Notes: generated from the sequence alone by a model not told the origin. A stretch of 64,000 bases of DNA from Microcystis wesenbergii NRERC-220 (GCF_032027425.1 NZ_JAVSJA010000001.1:1364001-1428000), one strand, 5' to 3'. Counted from the first letter of the stretch, positions 34,980 through 45,201 are shown. Made by a program: numbers and translations.

Positions 34980-35134
34980 GGGTAAAAATCTCCTCACAGG
35001 GATAGGGTTAATTAAAAAATCGCGTCAATGGGATGAGAAAGAAATCAATACTAGCGATCGAGTCAATATATAATGACTTTTGGCTTAATTGTAACCGAAA
35101 TTTTGGAGTCAGTCAGGCTCCCAATCCTGAAAAT

Positions 35135-35722
35135 ATGGCTAATTACTCGGTAGCGACTCTCGATACTGCTTCCCTGCGTCAATTTCTCCTCGATGCTCTT
35201 GTCCGTCTTGCCTATCGGGAAGGGGATTTCACCCTGTCCTCAGGACAAAAAAGCAGCTACTATATCAACGGTAAACAAGTTACCCTCACTGCTGAAGGAG
35301 CTTTAGCCGTGGGGCGTTTATTGCTGTCGCTACTGCCCCCAGATACCCAAGCGGTGGCAGGATTAACCCTAGGGGCGGATCCGATTGTCAGCGCGGTTAG
35401 TGTGGTATCTGCCTACGAAAATCGCCCGATTCCAGCTTTAATCGTCCGCAAAGAGGCAAAAGGTCACGGTACTATGGCTTATATCGAGGGGCCGACTTTA
35501 AACCCTGGTGCCGCGGTGGTTGTCCTCGAAGACGTGGTGACAACGGGCAAAAGTGCCATGGTAGCGGTAGAAAGATTACGCGATGCCGGTTATCAAGTAG
35601 ATTTAATCATTGCTTTGGTGGATAGAGAGCAAGGAGGGGCGGAATTTTACCAATCTCAGGGAATAAAGTTTCAAGCTTTGTTTTCGATTCGGGATCTACA
35701 GGCGGCTTATCAGACTAAATAG
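35135..35722 (+). CDS. pyrE: Orotate phosphoribosyltransferase
   Basis: 195 residues from the ATG at 35135 (MANYSVATLD). The frame is open from 35033, but that extension does not resemble the family. It contains FTLSSGQKSSYYINGKQVTL and RKEAKGHGTMAYIEGP, with the catalytic Lys and flexible loop, and the PRPP-binding motif VVVLEDVVTTGKSA. It makes orotidine 5'-monophosphate in pyrimidine synthesis. Monocistronic. Confidence 0.92.
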   Translation: MANYSVATLDTASLRQFLLDALVRLAYREGDFTLSSGQKSSYYINGKQVTLTAEGALAVGRLLLSLLPPDTQAVAGLTLGADPIVSAVSVVSAYENRPIPALIVRKEAKGHGTMAYIEGPTLNPGAAVVVLEDVVTTGKSAMVAVERLRDAGYQVDLIIALVDREQGGAEFYQSQGIKFQALFSIRDLQAAYQTK

Positions 35723-36237
35723 CGGGGAGTGGCGAAAAACGCTCGATAACTGGATTTTAACAGTCGGATTGGCTCTGGGGATCAACCACAAAGGCACAAA
35801 GAACACAAAGAGGAAGACAGATTCGAGCGGGCTGCTTTCATTGCCTAAACGATAAGTTAAGTAGGTAGGCGTTAAAAATTATCAGAAACCCCCCTTATCA
35901 AGGGGGGCAGGGGGGATCGAACCTAAAATCCATTTTAAATTTAATTATAACCAGCTACTTAACTAGATTTTTTTCCTGTGAATAATTGGTCACTAGCTGA
36001 GGTTGTCGGCGCTAAGAAACAGCTGGGAACATTGATAGATTCAGAGTCTAACTATTGACTAATAGCTATTCTCGGCGGGGGAATCAAGATTGCTTGACTC
36101 TGTTGGCTGCTAATGAGTTGAAGCCTTTGTCACTTTACTGATAACCCTCAGACCGACTAACTGTATACTAGGCTATAAGATTTGCTTAAAAATCTTCAAA
36201 CCATGCCGAACTATCGAAAGTACAGCGATCGCCAAAT
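35723..36237. other. 515-bp intergenic region before ndhA, with a MITE
   Basis: No gene seen. It contains the family IV MITE at 35858-35961. The segment just upstream of ndhA (about 36150-36237) should hold the ndh operon promoter; GTATACTAGGCTATAAGA near 36162-36180 is -10-like, but no firm call is possible. Confidence 0.5.
35858..35961. repeat. MITE family IV, copy 2 (104 bp)
   Basis: Inverse of the copy at 20156-20300: it begins TAAGTAGGTAGGCGTTAAAA and ends AATTATAACCAGCTACTTA. The core is CCCCCCTTATCAAGGGGGG and lacks the 30-bp palindrome. Confidence 0.8.
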
Positions 36238-37356
36238 ATGAATCAAGGCATAGATTTACAAGAAAGTTTCATTAAATCCCTAACAGACCTGGGATTAAGT
36301 GGAGGACTGGCTAAAGCGATTTGGATGCCTTTACCCATGTTCCTGATGATTATAGCCGCCACGGTGGGGGTTTTAGTCTGCGTCTGGTTAGAAAGAAAAA
36401 TTTCCGCCGCCGTCCAACAGCGTATCGGGCCGGAATACGCAGGACCCTTAGGCGTTTTACAACCGGTCGCCGACGGTCTGAAATTAGTTTTTAAAGAAGA
36501 TGTCGTCCCCGCTAAGGCCGACCCTTGGTTATTCCTCTTCGGACCAATTTTGGTGGTGATGCCGGTGTTTGTCTCCTATCTCATCGTCCCCTTCGGCCAA
36601 AATCTGCTGATTACTGACCTAAACGTGGGAATCTTTTTATGGATTTCCTTGTCCAGTATTGCCCCCATTGGCTTATTAATGGCGGGTTATGCCTCAAATA
36701 ATAAGTATTCCTTGCTGGGAGGCCTGCGGGCGGCGGCGCAATCGATTAGTTATGAAATTCCCTTGGCTTTATCGGTATTAGCGATCGCGATGATGTCTAA
36801 TAGTCTCAGTACCATTGATATTGTCGAACAACAATCCGGTTATGGCATTTTAGGCTGGAATATCTGGCGCCAACCGGTGGGGTTTCTGATTTTCTGGATT
36901 GCCGCTTTAGCTGAGTGTGAACGTCTGCCTTTCGATTTACCTGAAGCGGAGGAGGAATTAGTCGCCGGTTATCAAACCGAATACGCGGGGATGAAATTCG
37001 CTCTCTTTTATGTGGGTTCCTACGTTAACCTCGTGCTGTCGGCCCTAGTTTTCGCCGTCCTCTATCTTGGCGGTTGGGAATTTCCTATCCCCGTCAATGC
37101 TTTGGCCGGCTGGTTGGGAGTTAGTGAAACCAATCCCTGGCTACAAATTATCACCGCTTCCCTAGGGATTACGATGACAGTATTAAAAGCCTATTTTCTC
37201 ATCTTCATCGCTATTCTCTTGCGTTGGACCGTACCCCGGGTTCGCATTGACCAATTACTCGATTTAGGCTGGAAATTCCTCCTACCGGTATCTTTAGTTA
37301 ACCTACTACTTACCGCCGCCCTAAAACTAGCTTTTCCCTTTGCTTTTGGCGGTTAA
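36238..37356 (+). CDS. ndhA: NAD(P)H-quinone oxidoreductase subunit 1 (NdhA)
   Basis: A 372-residue polytopic membrane protein, the NuoH homologue at the membrane/peripheral arm junction of NDH-1. Family motifs are [51 protein letters not shown], and [20 protein letters not shown] followed by GYQTEYAG. First gene of the ndhA-ndhI-ndhG-ndhE operon, the usual cyanobacterial order. Confidence 0.97.
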   Translation: MNQGIDLQESFIKSLTDLGLSGGLAKAIWMPLPMFLMIIAATVGVLVCVWLERKISAAVQQRIGPEYAGPLGVLQPVADGLKLVFKEDVVPAKADPWLFLFGPILVVMPVFVSYLIVPFGQNLLITDLNVGIFLWISLSSIAPIGLLMAGYASNNKYSLLGGLRAAAQSISYEIPLALSVLAIAMMSNSLSTIDIVEQQSGYGILGWNIWRQPVGFLIFWIAALAECERLPFDLPEAEEELVAGYQTEYAGMKFALFYVGSYVNLVLSALVFAVLYLGGWEFPIPVNALAGWLGVSETNPWLQIITASLGITMTVLKAYFLIFIAILLRWTVPRVRIDQLLDLGWKFLLPVSLVNLLLTAALKLAFPFAFGG

Positions 37357-37398
37357 TTCCCGTTTTTGCCCTGTTAACCTACTATACCTCTGACCATC

Positions 37399-37971
37399 AT
37401 GTTTAACATTCTCAAACAAGTCAGCGATTACGCCAAAGGTAGCATTCAAGCGGCGAAATACATCGGCGAAGGTTTATCCGTTACCTTCGACCATATGCGT
37501 CGTCGTCCGATTACCGTTCAGTATCCCTACGAAAAGTTAATTCCCTCGGAACGTTATCGGGGTAGAATTCACTTTGAGTTCGATAAATGTATCGCTTGTG
37601 AAGTCTGTGTGCGAGTTTGTCCGATTAATTTACCAGTAGTGGATTGGACTTTTAACAAGGAAATTAAAAAGAAAGAACTCAAACACTACAGTATCGATTT
37701 TGGGGTCTGTATTTTCTGCGGCAATTGTGTGGAATACTGTCCGACTAATTGTTTGTCGATGACCGAAGAATACGAACTAGCGACCTATGATCGTCATGAA
37801 TTAAACTATGATAACGTCGCCCTAGGCCGTTTACCCTACAAAGTCACCCAAGATCCGATGGTAACACCTCTGAGGGAATTAGGTTATCTGCCTAAAGGTG
37901 TCATCGAACCCCACGATTTACCCGCCGGTAGTCAACGCGCTGGTAAACGTCCGGAAGAAATTACCGATTAA
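37399..37971 (+). CDS. ndhI: NAD(P)H-quinone oxidoreductase subunit I (NdhI)
   Basis: A 190-residue iron-sulphur subunit. Two 4Fe-4S motifs are visible: [16 protein letters not shown] and [16 protein letters not shown]. It carries electrons in the peripheral arm of NDH-1. It starts 42 bp after ndhA. The 145-bp spacer to ndhG contains short GCCTCTTGCC-type repeats. Confidence 0.97.
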   Translation: MFNILKQVSDYAKGSIQAAKYIGEGLSVTFDHMRRRPITVQYPYEKLIPSERYRGRIHFEFDKCIACEVCVRVCPINLPVVDWTFNKEIKKKELKHYSIDFGVCIFCGNCVEYCPTNCLSMTEEYELATYDRHELNYDNVALGRLPYKVTQDPMVTPLRELGYLPKGVIEPHDLPAGSQRAGKRPEEITD

Positions 37972-38116
37972 TTAGCAGTTAGCTATCAGCCGTCACGGTT
38001 TTTAGGTAGGAGAATTGCCAGATTCTGTCTTTTGCCTCTTGCCTGTTGCCTCTTGCCTTCAGAAGCTGATAACTAATAATTAATAACTCTCAAGCATAAA
38101 AGGAGATGAAACTACT

Positions 38117-38713
38117 GTGAATTTAGCCGAGGGCGTTCAAATAGTATCTTTTGGCATTTTAGCAGCCCTAGTAATCGGGACAGCTTTAGGCGTGGTACTA
38201 TTATCTAATATCGTTTATTCCGCCTTTTTATTGGGCGGTGTTTTTATCAGCATTTCAGGTTTATATCTCTTACTAAATGCTGATTTTGTAGCGGCGGCAC
38301 AAATTCTAATTTATGTGGGCGCAATTAACGTTTTAATTCTCTTTGCCATTATGCTTGTTAATAAGCAAGAGGACTTTTCTGATATTCCTAAACGTTGGAT
38401 TCGTCAGGCATCTACTGCTTTAGTTTGTGTGGGTTTATTTGTACTGTTATCGACCATGGTTTTAATCACGCCTTGGTCAATTTCTAGCACTTCTCCCGCA
38501 GTAGTGACTAATACTTTAGTAGAAATCGGTAAGCATTTCTTTAGTGATTTCCTGCTACCCTTTGAATTAGCTTCCGTGCTATTATTAATGGCCATGGTCG
38601 GAGCAATTATTTTAGCTCGTCGCGACCTTATCCCTACCCTAAAAGCTGAAGAACCTACGGCCACAGCTTTAACATTACCCGAACGACCTAGAGAATTAAC
38701 CGCCCCTAAATAG
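38117..38713 (+). CDS. ndhG: NAD(P)H-quinone oxidoreductase subunit 6 (NdhG)
   Basis: A 198-residue membrane subunit (NuoJ homologue) with five helices; the typical [20 protein letters not shown] then [10 protein letters not shown] is present. The start is a GTG at 38117, with AAGGAGATG about 13 nt upstream. A hydrophilic C-terminal tail ([20 protein letters not shown]) follows the last helix. Confidence 0.95.
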   Translation: MNLAEGVQIVSFGILAALVIGTALGVVLLSNIVYSAFLLGGVFISISGLYLLLNADFVAAAQILIYVGAINVLILFAIMLVNKQEDFSDIPKRWIRQASTALVCVGLFVLLSTMVLITPWSISSTSPAVVTNTLVEIGKHFFSDFLLPFELASVLLLMAMVGAIILARRDLIPTLKAEEPTATALTLPERPRELTAPK

Positions 38714-38732
38714 GAGAAAAGAAAGAGGTATC

Positions 38733-39044
38733 ATGCAGATTCAGTTAGAGTATTATTTGTTATTAGCGGCGGCTTTATTTTGTATCGGAATTTACGGTTT
38801 AGTCACCAGTCGCAATGCTGTCCGGGTTTTAATGTCGATCGAATTGATGCTCAATTCTGTTAACATTAACTTAATGGGTTTTTCCAACTATCTTGACCCC
38901 GCTAATATCAGAGGCCAAATTTTTACTATTTTCGTGATTACCGTAGCGGCAGCCGAGGCAGCCGTGGGTTTAGCGATTATCCTGACTATCTATCGTAACC
39001 GCGACACGATCGATATGGAACAGTTTAATCTGCTCAAATGGTAA
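38733..39044 (+). CDS. ndhE: NAD(P)H-quinone oxidoreductase subunit 4L (NdhE)
   Basis: A 103-residue membrane subunit (NuoK homologue) with three helices. It contains [20 protein letters not shown] and [20 protein letters not shown], including the conserved membrane glutamates. Last gene of the ndhAIGE operon. A MITE supplying a possible terminator begins 10 bp after its stop. Confidence 0.97.
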   Translation: MQIQLEYYLLLAAALFCIGIYGLVTSRNAVRVLMSIELMLNSVNINLMGFSNYLDPANIRGQIFTIFVITVAAAEAAVGLAIILTIYRNRDTIDMEQFNLLKW

Positions 39045-39053
39045 GCTTTTAAA

Positions 39054-39204
39054 TAGGGTTTGCTGAATAAATCTAAAAACCTTGTTGGATAAGGTTTTTA
39101 AACTTTTTTTCCCTCAAAAAGTGCCGACCATTGGGGTGAACCCCACACCCCACACCCCACACCCCACACCCTGTCCCCACGAAAAACTTTTTCAGCAAAC
39201 CCTA
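39054..39204. repeat. MITE family III, copy 1 (151 bp)
   Basis: Begins TAGGGTTTGCTGAATAAATC and ends with CAGCAAACCCTA, giving inverted ends of about 14 bp. The core contains four CCCCACAC units (39140-39172). A longer copy lies at 52336-52729, and end fragments occur at 30034 and 56149. Confidence 0.85.
39075..39099 (+). terminator. Probable intrinsic terminator of the ndh operon, inside a MITE
   Basis: Stem AAAAACCTT / AAGGTTTTT with a 7-nt loop, followed closely by AAACTTTTTTT. It is part of the inserted MITE end and lies 31 bp past the ndhE stop. Confidence 0.5.
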
Positions 39205-39263
39205 AATATTTACCCCCCCCTCTCCCTTTTTTGGGGAGAGTTTTTTTTTGCCAATTTTCCCTG

Positions 39264-40412
39264 TTAACGGGGATAAATCTCGGTGACAACTCGATCGGGC
39301 GAGCTACTGGTAACAACAATGTTATTATCTTCTAACGTGCCGATCGCTTTATCGCCAGTGAGATTAAATTTTGGTTCCTGTTGTTCATAGATAATATTCC
39401 CCTCGGCCTCGACAATTTTTTCCGACATTTTCCAAGTTAAGATCTGACTATACAATTGCGCCCCAGTTTTCTGATTAATTCCCTTAACCCCATCCTTGAG
39501 ATAAGCGATACGATTGCCTAATTCCACCACCACACGATTACCGGTAATAGTGATTTGATCTTGATATTGAAAAATTTCCGTGGGGCGATCGGAAGTTAGG
39601 CTACGATTTTGATAGTTCCAAATTGCCTGAGAACCAGAAATCTGTAAAGGTGGTTCTAAAGAGCGATATTCGAGGTTTTCTTGTAGGATAACCTGATTAT
39701 TTTTTCTTTCCCAACGACCGCCGATAGCAGTCAGGCGATCGATAATAGTTTTATTAATATAGCGATCAAAAGCGACTTTTTGATCGGTACTAATGACCTG
39801 TTGCGGAATTTCCCAGTACAGGCGCTCGGTTTGCAGGACGACACGGGATTCCTTGGCGGTAGCCACCACTTGACCTTGTAATTCTAGTTTTTCTTGGCGC
39901 GTGTCGTACCGTCCTTGGCGCGCCTTAGCTTCTAGTTGTAGATGACTACCTTTGATCCCTTTGGGGGAGATTAAAATACCCTCCTTGGGTAGCCAACGCA
40001 ATTCAGGCGCGTTAATAATGGCCTTATTGCGGGGATCTACAGCCACAATATTATCTTTGAGGAGAATTTCCTGGCCTTCCTTATAAACTTCACCGCGGTC
40101 AGCACTAACCTGTAAAACTACTTTCCCATCTTGATAGATATTACCCTTGATATTTTCCAGACGGGCAATTTTTTGGTCTTGGGTGTAGGTAGCTTTTTTG
40201 ACTTGAATTTTCCAGAGGGGTTGTCCCGAGGGGTTAGCCTGTTCTAAGGTGGCATTATTGAGAATTAAGCGGCCAGTTTCTTCAATTTTAGGCGATTCTG
40301 TCGGCGAAATTTTCGGCGGATCGGGAGGTTGACAGGCCGTTAATCCCAGCAAACCGATTAGGAGGGCAGCCTCGCGCCCAATTGATAGTTTTAATTGTAA
40401 CCGCTGCCTCAA
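39264..40412 (-). CDS. LptC-like lipoprotein (LPS export, periplasmic)
   Basis: A 382-residue protein with a lipoprotein signal (LIGLLGLTACQPP, lipobox Cys27) and a long beta-rich domain with repeated short strands, as in LptC/LptA-type OstA-like folds (LQVSADRGEVYKEGQEILLK, KARQGRYDTRQEKLELQGQV). Cyanobacterial LptC proteins are longer than the E. coli protein, consistent with this size. It would bridge the inner-membrane ABC transporter and LptA in LPS export. It lies 74 bp downstream of the protease gene on the same strand. Confidence 0.8.
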   Translation of the reverse strand: MRQRLQLKLSIGREAALLIGLLGLTACQPPDPPKISPTESPKIEETGRLILNNATLEQANPSGQPLWKIQVKKATYTQDQKIARLENIKGNIYQDGKVVLQVSADRGEVYKEGQEILLKDNIVAVDPRNKAIINAPELRWLPKEGILISPKGIKGSHLQLEAKARQGRYDTRQEKLELQGQVVATAKESRVVLQTERLYWEIPQQVISTDQKVAFDRYINKTIIDRLTAIGGRWERKNNQVILQENLEYRSLEPPLQISGSQAIWNYQNRSLTSDRPTEIFQYQDQITITGNRVVVELGNRIAYLKDGVKGINQKTGAQLYSQILTWKMSEKIVEAEGNIIYEQQEPKFNLTGDKAIGTLEDNNIVVTSSSPDRVVTEIYPR

Positions 40413-40486
40413 TTTCGATCGCTCCGCTGCTATTTTCTCTCCTCCCAGTGTAGGGTAAGGGGTCGCCCCTTGACCGAGCGGTATTG

Positions 40487-41677
40487 TTAATCGCTAGTTT
40501 TGCTGGGAAAAACCCCTGGTTGAACGGTGAGAGTTTGTTGTTTACCCCTGCGGTTAATCTCGATTTCCAGATTACCACCGATCGCACTGGTTTCTACACC
40601 TTGCTGCACATCGGCGGCGGTTTTAACGGGGTTTCCTGCCACAGTTTCGATGATATCACCCGCTTGCATCCCGGCTTTTTGGGCGGGGGAATTTTCCACC
40701 ACTCGCAGGACGATTACCCCTTCATTTTGGTCAATATTAAAGTTTAATTCTTTAGTTTCGTTCAATTGCTGCCGTAATTCTGGGGTTAGCGTCACCATGT
40801 GGATACCGATGTAGGGATGTTCCGCTTTACCCTTGCTAGATAGCTGTCCCGCCACTTTTTGGGCGGTTTCGATGGGAATGGCAAACCCTAAACCCTGGGC
40901 ATCGGCCCGAATTGCCGTATTAATGCCGATAACTTCCCCCTTGGCGTTTAGCAACGGGCCGCCGGAATTGCCGGGGTTAATAGCGGCATCGGTTTGGATA
41001 AAACGAACCCGTTTATCGGGAACCCCCACTTCGCTGCTAGTGCGTCCTAGGGCGCTAATAATGCCCACCGTAACAGTATTATCTAAGCCTAGGGGATTGC
41101 CAATTGCGATCGCCCACTCTCCGGGGGTTAAAGTTTCGGCCTTGCCAAAAGTCACCGTCGGTAAATTTTCCGCCTCGATTTTCACCAGGGCCACATCGGT
41201 CATATTGTCAACCCCCAGGACTTTACCCTGATGAGTTTGACCGTTTTTCAGAGTCACTTTTACTTGGGTTGTCCCTTCCACCACATGGGCATTAGTTAAA
41301 AGTAGTCCATCTGTACTAACAATAAATCCAGAACCGGTTCCCCGTTCCAAATGCTCCCTGGGAATCGGCACTTCATTACCAAAAAAGCGCCGAAAAAAGG
41401 GCTGTTTAAATTCTTCGGGAATTTGGTCGGCCACTTCCCGGGCCGAGTCAATCCGCACCACCGCCGGCCCGACTTTCTGCACGGCCTGGGCGATAAAATT
41501 AACATTGCCGTCGTTTTGGGGAATAACAGGGAGAGAGAGGGAAGCGGGGAGGATTGCCGGCGGTTTATTTACCTCTAGGGGTGCTTTTCTGCTTAAATAC
41601 TGATTTCCTAGCACTCCTACAGTACCGCCTAGGGCGAGTAATCCCAGTGAAATCCCCAATCTTGTCAATAAACCCAT
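40487..41677 (-). CDS. HtrA/Deg-type serine protease (HhoA/HhoB/HtrA group)
   Basis: A 396-residue protein with an N-terminal membrane/signal segment (GISLGLLALGGTVGVLG). The trypsin-like domain has His in LLTNAHVVEG, Asp in NMTDVALVKIE and Ser in AINPGNSGGPLLN. A single C-terminal PDZ domain contains VVENSPAQKAGMQAGDIIET. It acts in envelope protein quality control. Which of the three cyanobacterial paralogues this is cannot be settled from sequence reading alone. Confidence 0.92.
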   Translation of the reverse strand: MGLLTRLGISLGLLALGGTVGVLGNQYLSRKAPLEVNKPPAILPASLSLPVIPQNDGNVNFIAQAVQKVGPAVVRIDSAREVADQIPEEFKQPFFRRFFGNEVPIPREHLERGTGSGFIVSTDGLLLTNAHVVEGTTQVKVTLKNGQTHQGKVLGVDNMTDVALVKIEAENLPTVTFGKAETLTPGEWAIAIGNPLGLDNTVTVGIISALGRTSSEVGVPDKRVRFIQTDAAINPGNSGGPLLNAKGEVIGINTAIRADAQGLGFAIPIETAQKVAGQLSSKGKAEHPYIGIHMVTLTPELRQQLNETKELNFNIDQNEGVIVLRVVENSPAQKAGMQAGDIIETVAGNPVKTAADVQQGVETSAIGGNLEIEINRRGKQQTLTVQPGVFPSKTSD

Positions 41678-41840
41678 AAGCTCTAGCCCTAAAATGTCGT
41701 GTGCGGTAGAATCGGCCCCAAACTTACCTATATTATAGGCTGTCTTTTTTGTCGGTAGGAAAGAATCAATGGGAACTTACCCCGTTTACGGGTCTTCTTT
41801 TAGGGGTAAAATCACGAAACAGCTATGAGAATCTCACTTC

Positions 41841-43178
41841 ATGCAATTGTTTGATCGCATCCGTTTAGGGATAGCCGTAGCGGTGGCTAAAACCGTTACT
41901 GCTGTGGTTAAAGGACTCCGTTTAGGGGCTGCCAGCGTCTTGCCGGGGGAAATTGCCCGTCGTCTCCATCCCCGTTTGTTGCCGCTACTTTGTGGGCAAG
42001 TCCGACGGGGGGTAATCTTGGTGGTTGGCACGAATGGAAAAACTACCACTTCCCTACTGCTAAGAACTATTCTAGAGCGTCAAGGGGCAAAAGTCACCCA
42101 TAATACCACCGGGGCAAATTTAATTAATGGTTTAATCACTGCTTTATTAGCCGATGCCAATTTATTCGGCACTTTAAAGGCTGATTATGCCATTTTAGAA
42201 GTGGATGAAAATATTCTCCCTTTGGTTTTAAAAGATTGTCGTCCTCGCGCTATTTTAGCTCTAAATTTGTTTCGCGATCAACTCGATCGCTATGGGGAAG
42301 TGGATACGATTAGTCGCCGTTGGCAAGGGGCTATATCTCCCCTGCCCACCGATACTTTAGTGATTCTCAATGCTGATGATCCGACCCTTTCTCATTTGGG
42401 TCAACAACTGCGCCAAAGAGTTTTATATTTTGGCTTAAGTGAGCCGGAATTATATCTGGAAGAAATTCCCCACGCTGTGGATTCTATTTACTGTCCTAAA
42501 TGTGGTGCTTCTTTGGATTATCGCGGGGTTTATCTCTCCCATTTAGGGGATTTTAGTTGTCCTAGTTGTGGCTTTAAAAAGAGTAATCCTGCTTTTCATA
42601 GTCACGATTGGCCGCAGATTTTAATCGGTGTTTATAATAAATATAATACTTTAGCGGCGGGTTTAGTAGCCCAGGAATTGGGGATTAAAGATCGAGAAAT
42701 TTTTGAGACAGTTCAGGGTTTTAAAGCGGCCTTTGGTCGAGCGGAAGAATTAGAAATTGAGGGTAAAAAAGTTAGAATTTTACTGTCTAAAAATCCCGTG
42801 GGGATGAATGAAACAATTCGCGCAGTGGCTGATATTTTACAGAAAGAAAAGTCTTCGACTACTCTCTTAGTTCTCAATGATCGCATCCCCGATGGTACGG
42901 ATGTTTCTTGGATTTGGGATGTGGATACGGAAAAATTAACCCGTTTGGGAACAACTTTAGTAGTAACGGGCGATCGACTTTATGATATGGCTTTACGCTT
43001 ACAATATAGTCAGGATAGTCTCGCTTATCCCGTTAATTTAATTGTTGAATCCGATCTAAAAAAAGCGCTCCAAATTGCCCTTAATAACACCAAAAATGAT
43101 GAAACTTTACATATTTTACCCACCTATTCTGCTATGTTAGAAGTACGAGAGATTCTCACGGGTCGAAAGATTTTGTAG
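41841..43178 (+). CDS. murT: Mur-ligase-like amidotransferase subunit MurT
   Basis: A 445-residue Mur ligase homologue with the ATP loop VVGTNGKTTTSLLLRTIL, TGANLINGL, EVDENILPLVL and LFRDQLDRYGE. A Cys4 zinc-ribbon insertion (YCPKCGASLDYRG...FSCPSCGFK), a hallmark of MurT, is present, as is the DUF1727 C-terminal part (LLVLNDRIPDGTDVSWIWDV). With GatD it amidates the alpha-carboxyl of D-glutamate in lipid II. The gatD gene follows on the same strand after a repeat-rich gap of 174 bp. Best known from Gram-positive bacteria. Confidence 0.88.
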   Translation: MQLFDRIRLGIAVAVAKTVTAVVKGLRLGAASVLPGEIARRLHPRLLPLLCGQVRRGVILVVGTNGKTTTSLLLRTILERQGAKVTHNTTGANLINGLITALLADANLFGTLKADYAILEVDENILPLVLKDCRPRAILALNLFRDQLDRYGEVDTISRRWQGAISPLPTDTLVILNADDPTLSHLGQQLRQRVLYFGLSEPELYLEEIPHAVDSIYCPKCGASLDYRGVYLSHLGDFSCPSCGFKKSNPAFHSHDWPQILIGVYNKYNTLAAGLVAQELGIKDREIFETVQGFKAAFGRAEELEIEGKKVRILLSKNPVGMNETIRAVADILQKEKSSTTLLVLNDRIPDGTDVSWIWDVDTEKLTRLGTTLVVTGDRLYDMALRLQYSQDSLAYPVNLIVESDLKKALQIALNNTKNDETLHILPTYSAMLEVREILTGRKIL

Positions 43179-43296
43179 AAATTAGAAAAGAGTAAAGATT
43201 AGTGTTGGGGGGTTAAGTTTTGGGGTGTTGGGGTTTTAGGTTTTTAGGGTTTTGGGGTATTAGTTGAATTTCTCCATTCCCCACCCCCCCATTCCC

Positions 43297-43342
<46 letters not shown>

Positions 43343-43352
43343 ATTAAAAATT

Positions 43353-44156
43353 ATGCAAGAACTAGAACTAAAAATCGGCTGGTTATATCCGACCTTAATG
43401 AGTACCTACGGCGATCGAGGTAATGTTATTACTATCCAAAGAAGATGTCAATGGCGTGATATTGCCGTGACAATTATTCCCCTAGATGCTCAAACAGAAG
43501 CCGAGACATTTTATCAAGTAGATATAATTGTTGGGGGTGGAGCGCAGGATCGGCAACAGGAGATCGTTATGCGCGATTTACAGGGTAAAAAAGCGGCAGC
43601 GATGAAAGAACAATTATCGGCAGGAATACCGGGGGTTTTTACCTGTGGTTCCCCACAATTATTAGGGCATTATTACGAACCAGCTTTCGGTCAAAGAATC
43701 GAAGGATTAGGATTATTAGACCTAGTAAGTAAACATCCCGGCCCCAATGCAAAACGCTGTATCGGTAACGTGGTTTTTGAAATTACTGCCTCTCCCTTAG
43801 CGGAGGAAATTAAAGCTATGACTGGGGAAAAACCGCTAGTAATTGGCTTTGAAAATCACGGGGGTCGTACCTATTTACAGACCGTTTCTCCTTTAGGAAA
43901 GGTGATTACTGGCTACGGAAATAACGGAGAGGACGGTTATGAAGGGGCATTTTACCACAATGCGATCGCTACCTATGCCCACGGTCCCTTACTACCCAAA
44001 AATCCCTTTTTAGCTGATTGGTTAATCCAAAAAGCTTTAGAACAAAAGTATCAAAAACCGATTTTTTTAACAAAACTTGATGATTCTCTGGCTCTGAAAG
44101 CAAGATTTGCCATGTTTGAACGACTAGAACTAACCGGCGTGACCAATAAAGCCTAA
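43353..44156 (+). CDS. gatD: Glutamine amidotransferase subunit GatD
   Basis: A 267-residue CobQ/CobB-like class I amidotransferase. The catalytic Cys is in GVFTCGSPQLLGHYY, the His in ATYAHGPLLPKNP, and the N-terminal WLYPTLMSTYGDRGNV is typical of GatD. It supplies ammonia to MurT. The heptamer tandem almost abuts its start, so the ribosome-binding site is unclear. Confidence 0.88.
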   Translation: MQELELKIGWLYPTLMSTYGDRGNVITIQRRCQWRDIAVTIIPLDAQTEAETFYQVDIIVGGGAQDRQQEIVMRDLQGKKAAAMKEQLSAGIPGVFTCGSPQLLGHYYEPAFGQRIEGLGLLDLVSKHPGPNAKRCIGNVVFEITASPLAEEIKAMTGEKPLVIGFENHGGRTYLQTVSPLGKVITGYGNNGEDGYEGAFYHNAIATYAHGPLLPKNPFLADWLIQKALEQKYQKPIFLTKLDDSLALKARFAMFERLELTGVTNKA

Positions 44157-44232
44157 ACTGGTCATATACACTTATGGCAGGAGATAGTCAAACTAGCCAT
44201 TAAGAATTTTAATTCTGGCAGCTTATGAAATT

Positions 44233-45153
44233 ATGACTGGAAAAATTATCGATCGTCAAACGGCGGGGTTTCTCGTCCTCATCATCCCCCTAGCGGTGCT
44301 AATCATCCTTGTTTTTACCGCTTGGCCATTGATCCTACTGGTCTTCTTCTTAACTCTTGCAGTCAAGGTGTGGCAAGACTATCGCTGGTCAAAATTATCG
44401 ACGGTGATTAACCCCTATTTCAATCAACTTTTACAGGACAATCAAGGTTGTCTCACCCCGATTGACCTATCGGCAAAAGCCAATCTCACGGCCAAATTAG
44501 CTAGACAATTTTTAGACAAAAAAGCTGAGGAATTTGGGGCGCAAAAAAAAGCTGTAGGCGATCAGGGTATGGCCTATTACTTTATCACCGCCAGTACCTT
44601 GGGTAGTATTTTTGATGAGAGTGACCCCTCTTTAGAAGAAATAGAGGAAAAACAAATTCCTGCGATTACGGCATCGAGATATCCCCTGACCAATTTAGAG
44701 CAATCCCAGGAGGCTAAATCCCCCCTGATTGTCGCCGAAAAAAGCGAAAATTCTGTCCCAGAAGTTCCTGTTATTTCCTCCTCCCAACCTCTGACCAATT
44801 TAGGTAAATTATTTGAGGAAAAAGAGGAAGAAAATACCGCAGCAATCGCTGTTCAAGAAACGGTAATTCAAGAACCGGAGGAGATAATTAATCCTAGTTT
44901 AAACAGTTCTGCCAGTTCTTTATCCCAATCAGAATCAGAAGTTAAGGAAGAATCTCTAACCACTGTATCTGAAACCATCTCATCAATGAGTTTGGCGGAT
45001 TTGGCTAAACGTTTAGGAGTTACCCCGGCCGTTTTGGGTAGAAACAAGAAAAATAAATCCGAAACAGAATTTGCCGATTGGAGTCGCATCAGAGATCCCG
45101 ACGGTATTGCTTGGAAATTTGACGCAAAAAACTCCCTATTTGTGGCCAACTGA
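44233..45153 (+). CDS. Membrane-anchored protein of unknown function with C-terminal HTH-like segment
   Basis: 306 residues, not recognised. Two closely spaced hydrophobic helices lie at the N-terminus (about 11-45, FLVLIIPLAVLIILVFTAWP). A folded-looking segment follows (about 60-120, CLTPIDLSAKANLTAKLARQ, a winged-helix-like pattern), then a long acidic Glu/Ser-rich linker containing a duplicated ...PLTNL... motif (YPLTNLEQ and QPLTNLGK). The last part (SMSLADLAKRLGVTPAVLGR) again resembles a helix-turn-helix. An intrinsic terminator follows. Confidence 0.7.
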   Translation: MTGKIIDRQTAGFLVLIIPLAVLIILVFTAWPLILLVFFLTLAVKVWQDYRWSKLSTVINPYFNQLLQDNQGCLTPIDLSAKANLTAKLARQFLDKKAEEFGAQKKAVGDQGMAYYFITASTLGSIFDESDPSLEEIEEKQIPAITASRYPLTNLEQSQEAKSPLIVAEKSENSVPEVPVISSSQPLTNLGKLFEEKEEENTAAIAVQETVIQEPEEIINPSLNSSASSLSQSESEVKEESLTTVSETISSMSLADLAKRLGVTPAVLGRNKKNKSETEFADWSRIRDPDGIAWKFDAKNSLFVAN

Positions 45154-45175
45154 TAGGTAATTTGTTTTGTTTTCT

Positions 45176-45201
45176 AGACAGGCTCAATGCCTGTCTTTTT
45201 T
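45176..45201 (+). terminator. Intrinsic terminator
   Basis: Perfect 8-bp stem AGACAGGC / GCCTGTCT with a 5-nt loop, followed by TTTTT; 23 bp after the stop of the 306-residue ORF. Confidence 0.85.

Noticed and set aside
35915-35945. GGGGGATCGAACCTAAAATC as part of a tRNA T-arm on the minus strand
   Set aside because: No acceptor, D or anticodon arms surround it, and it lies inside a family IV MITE.
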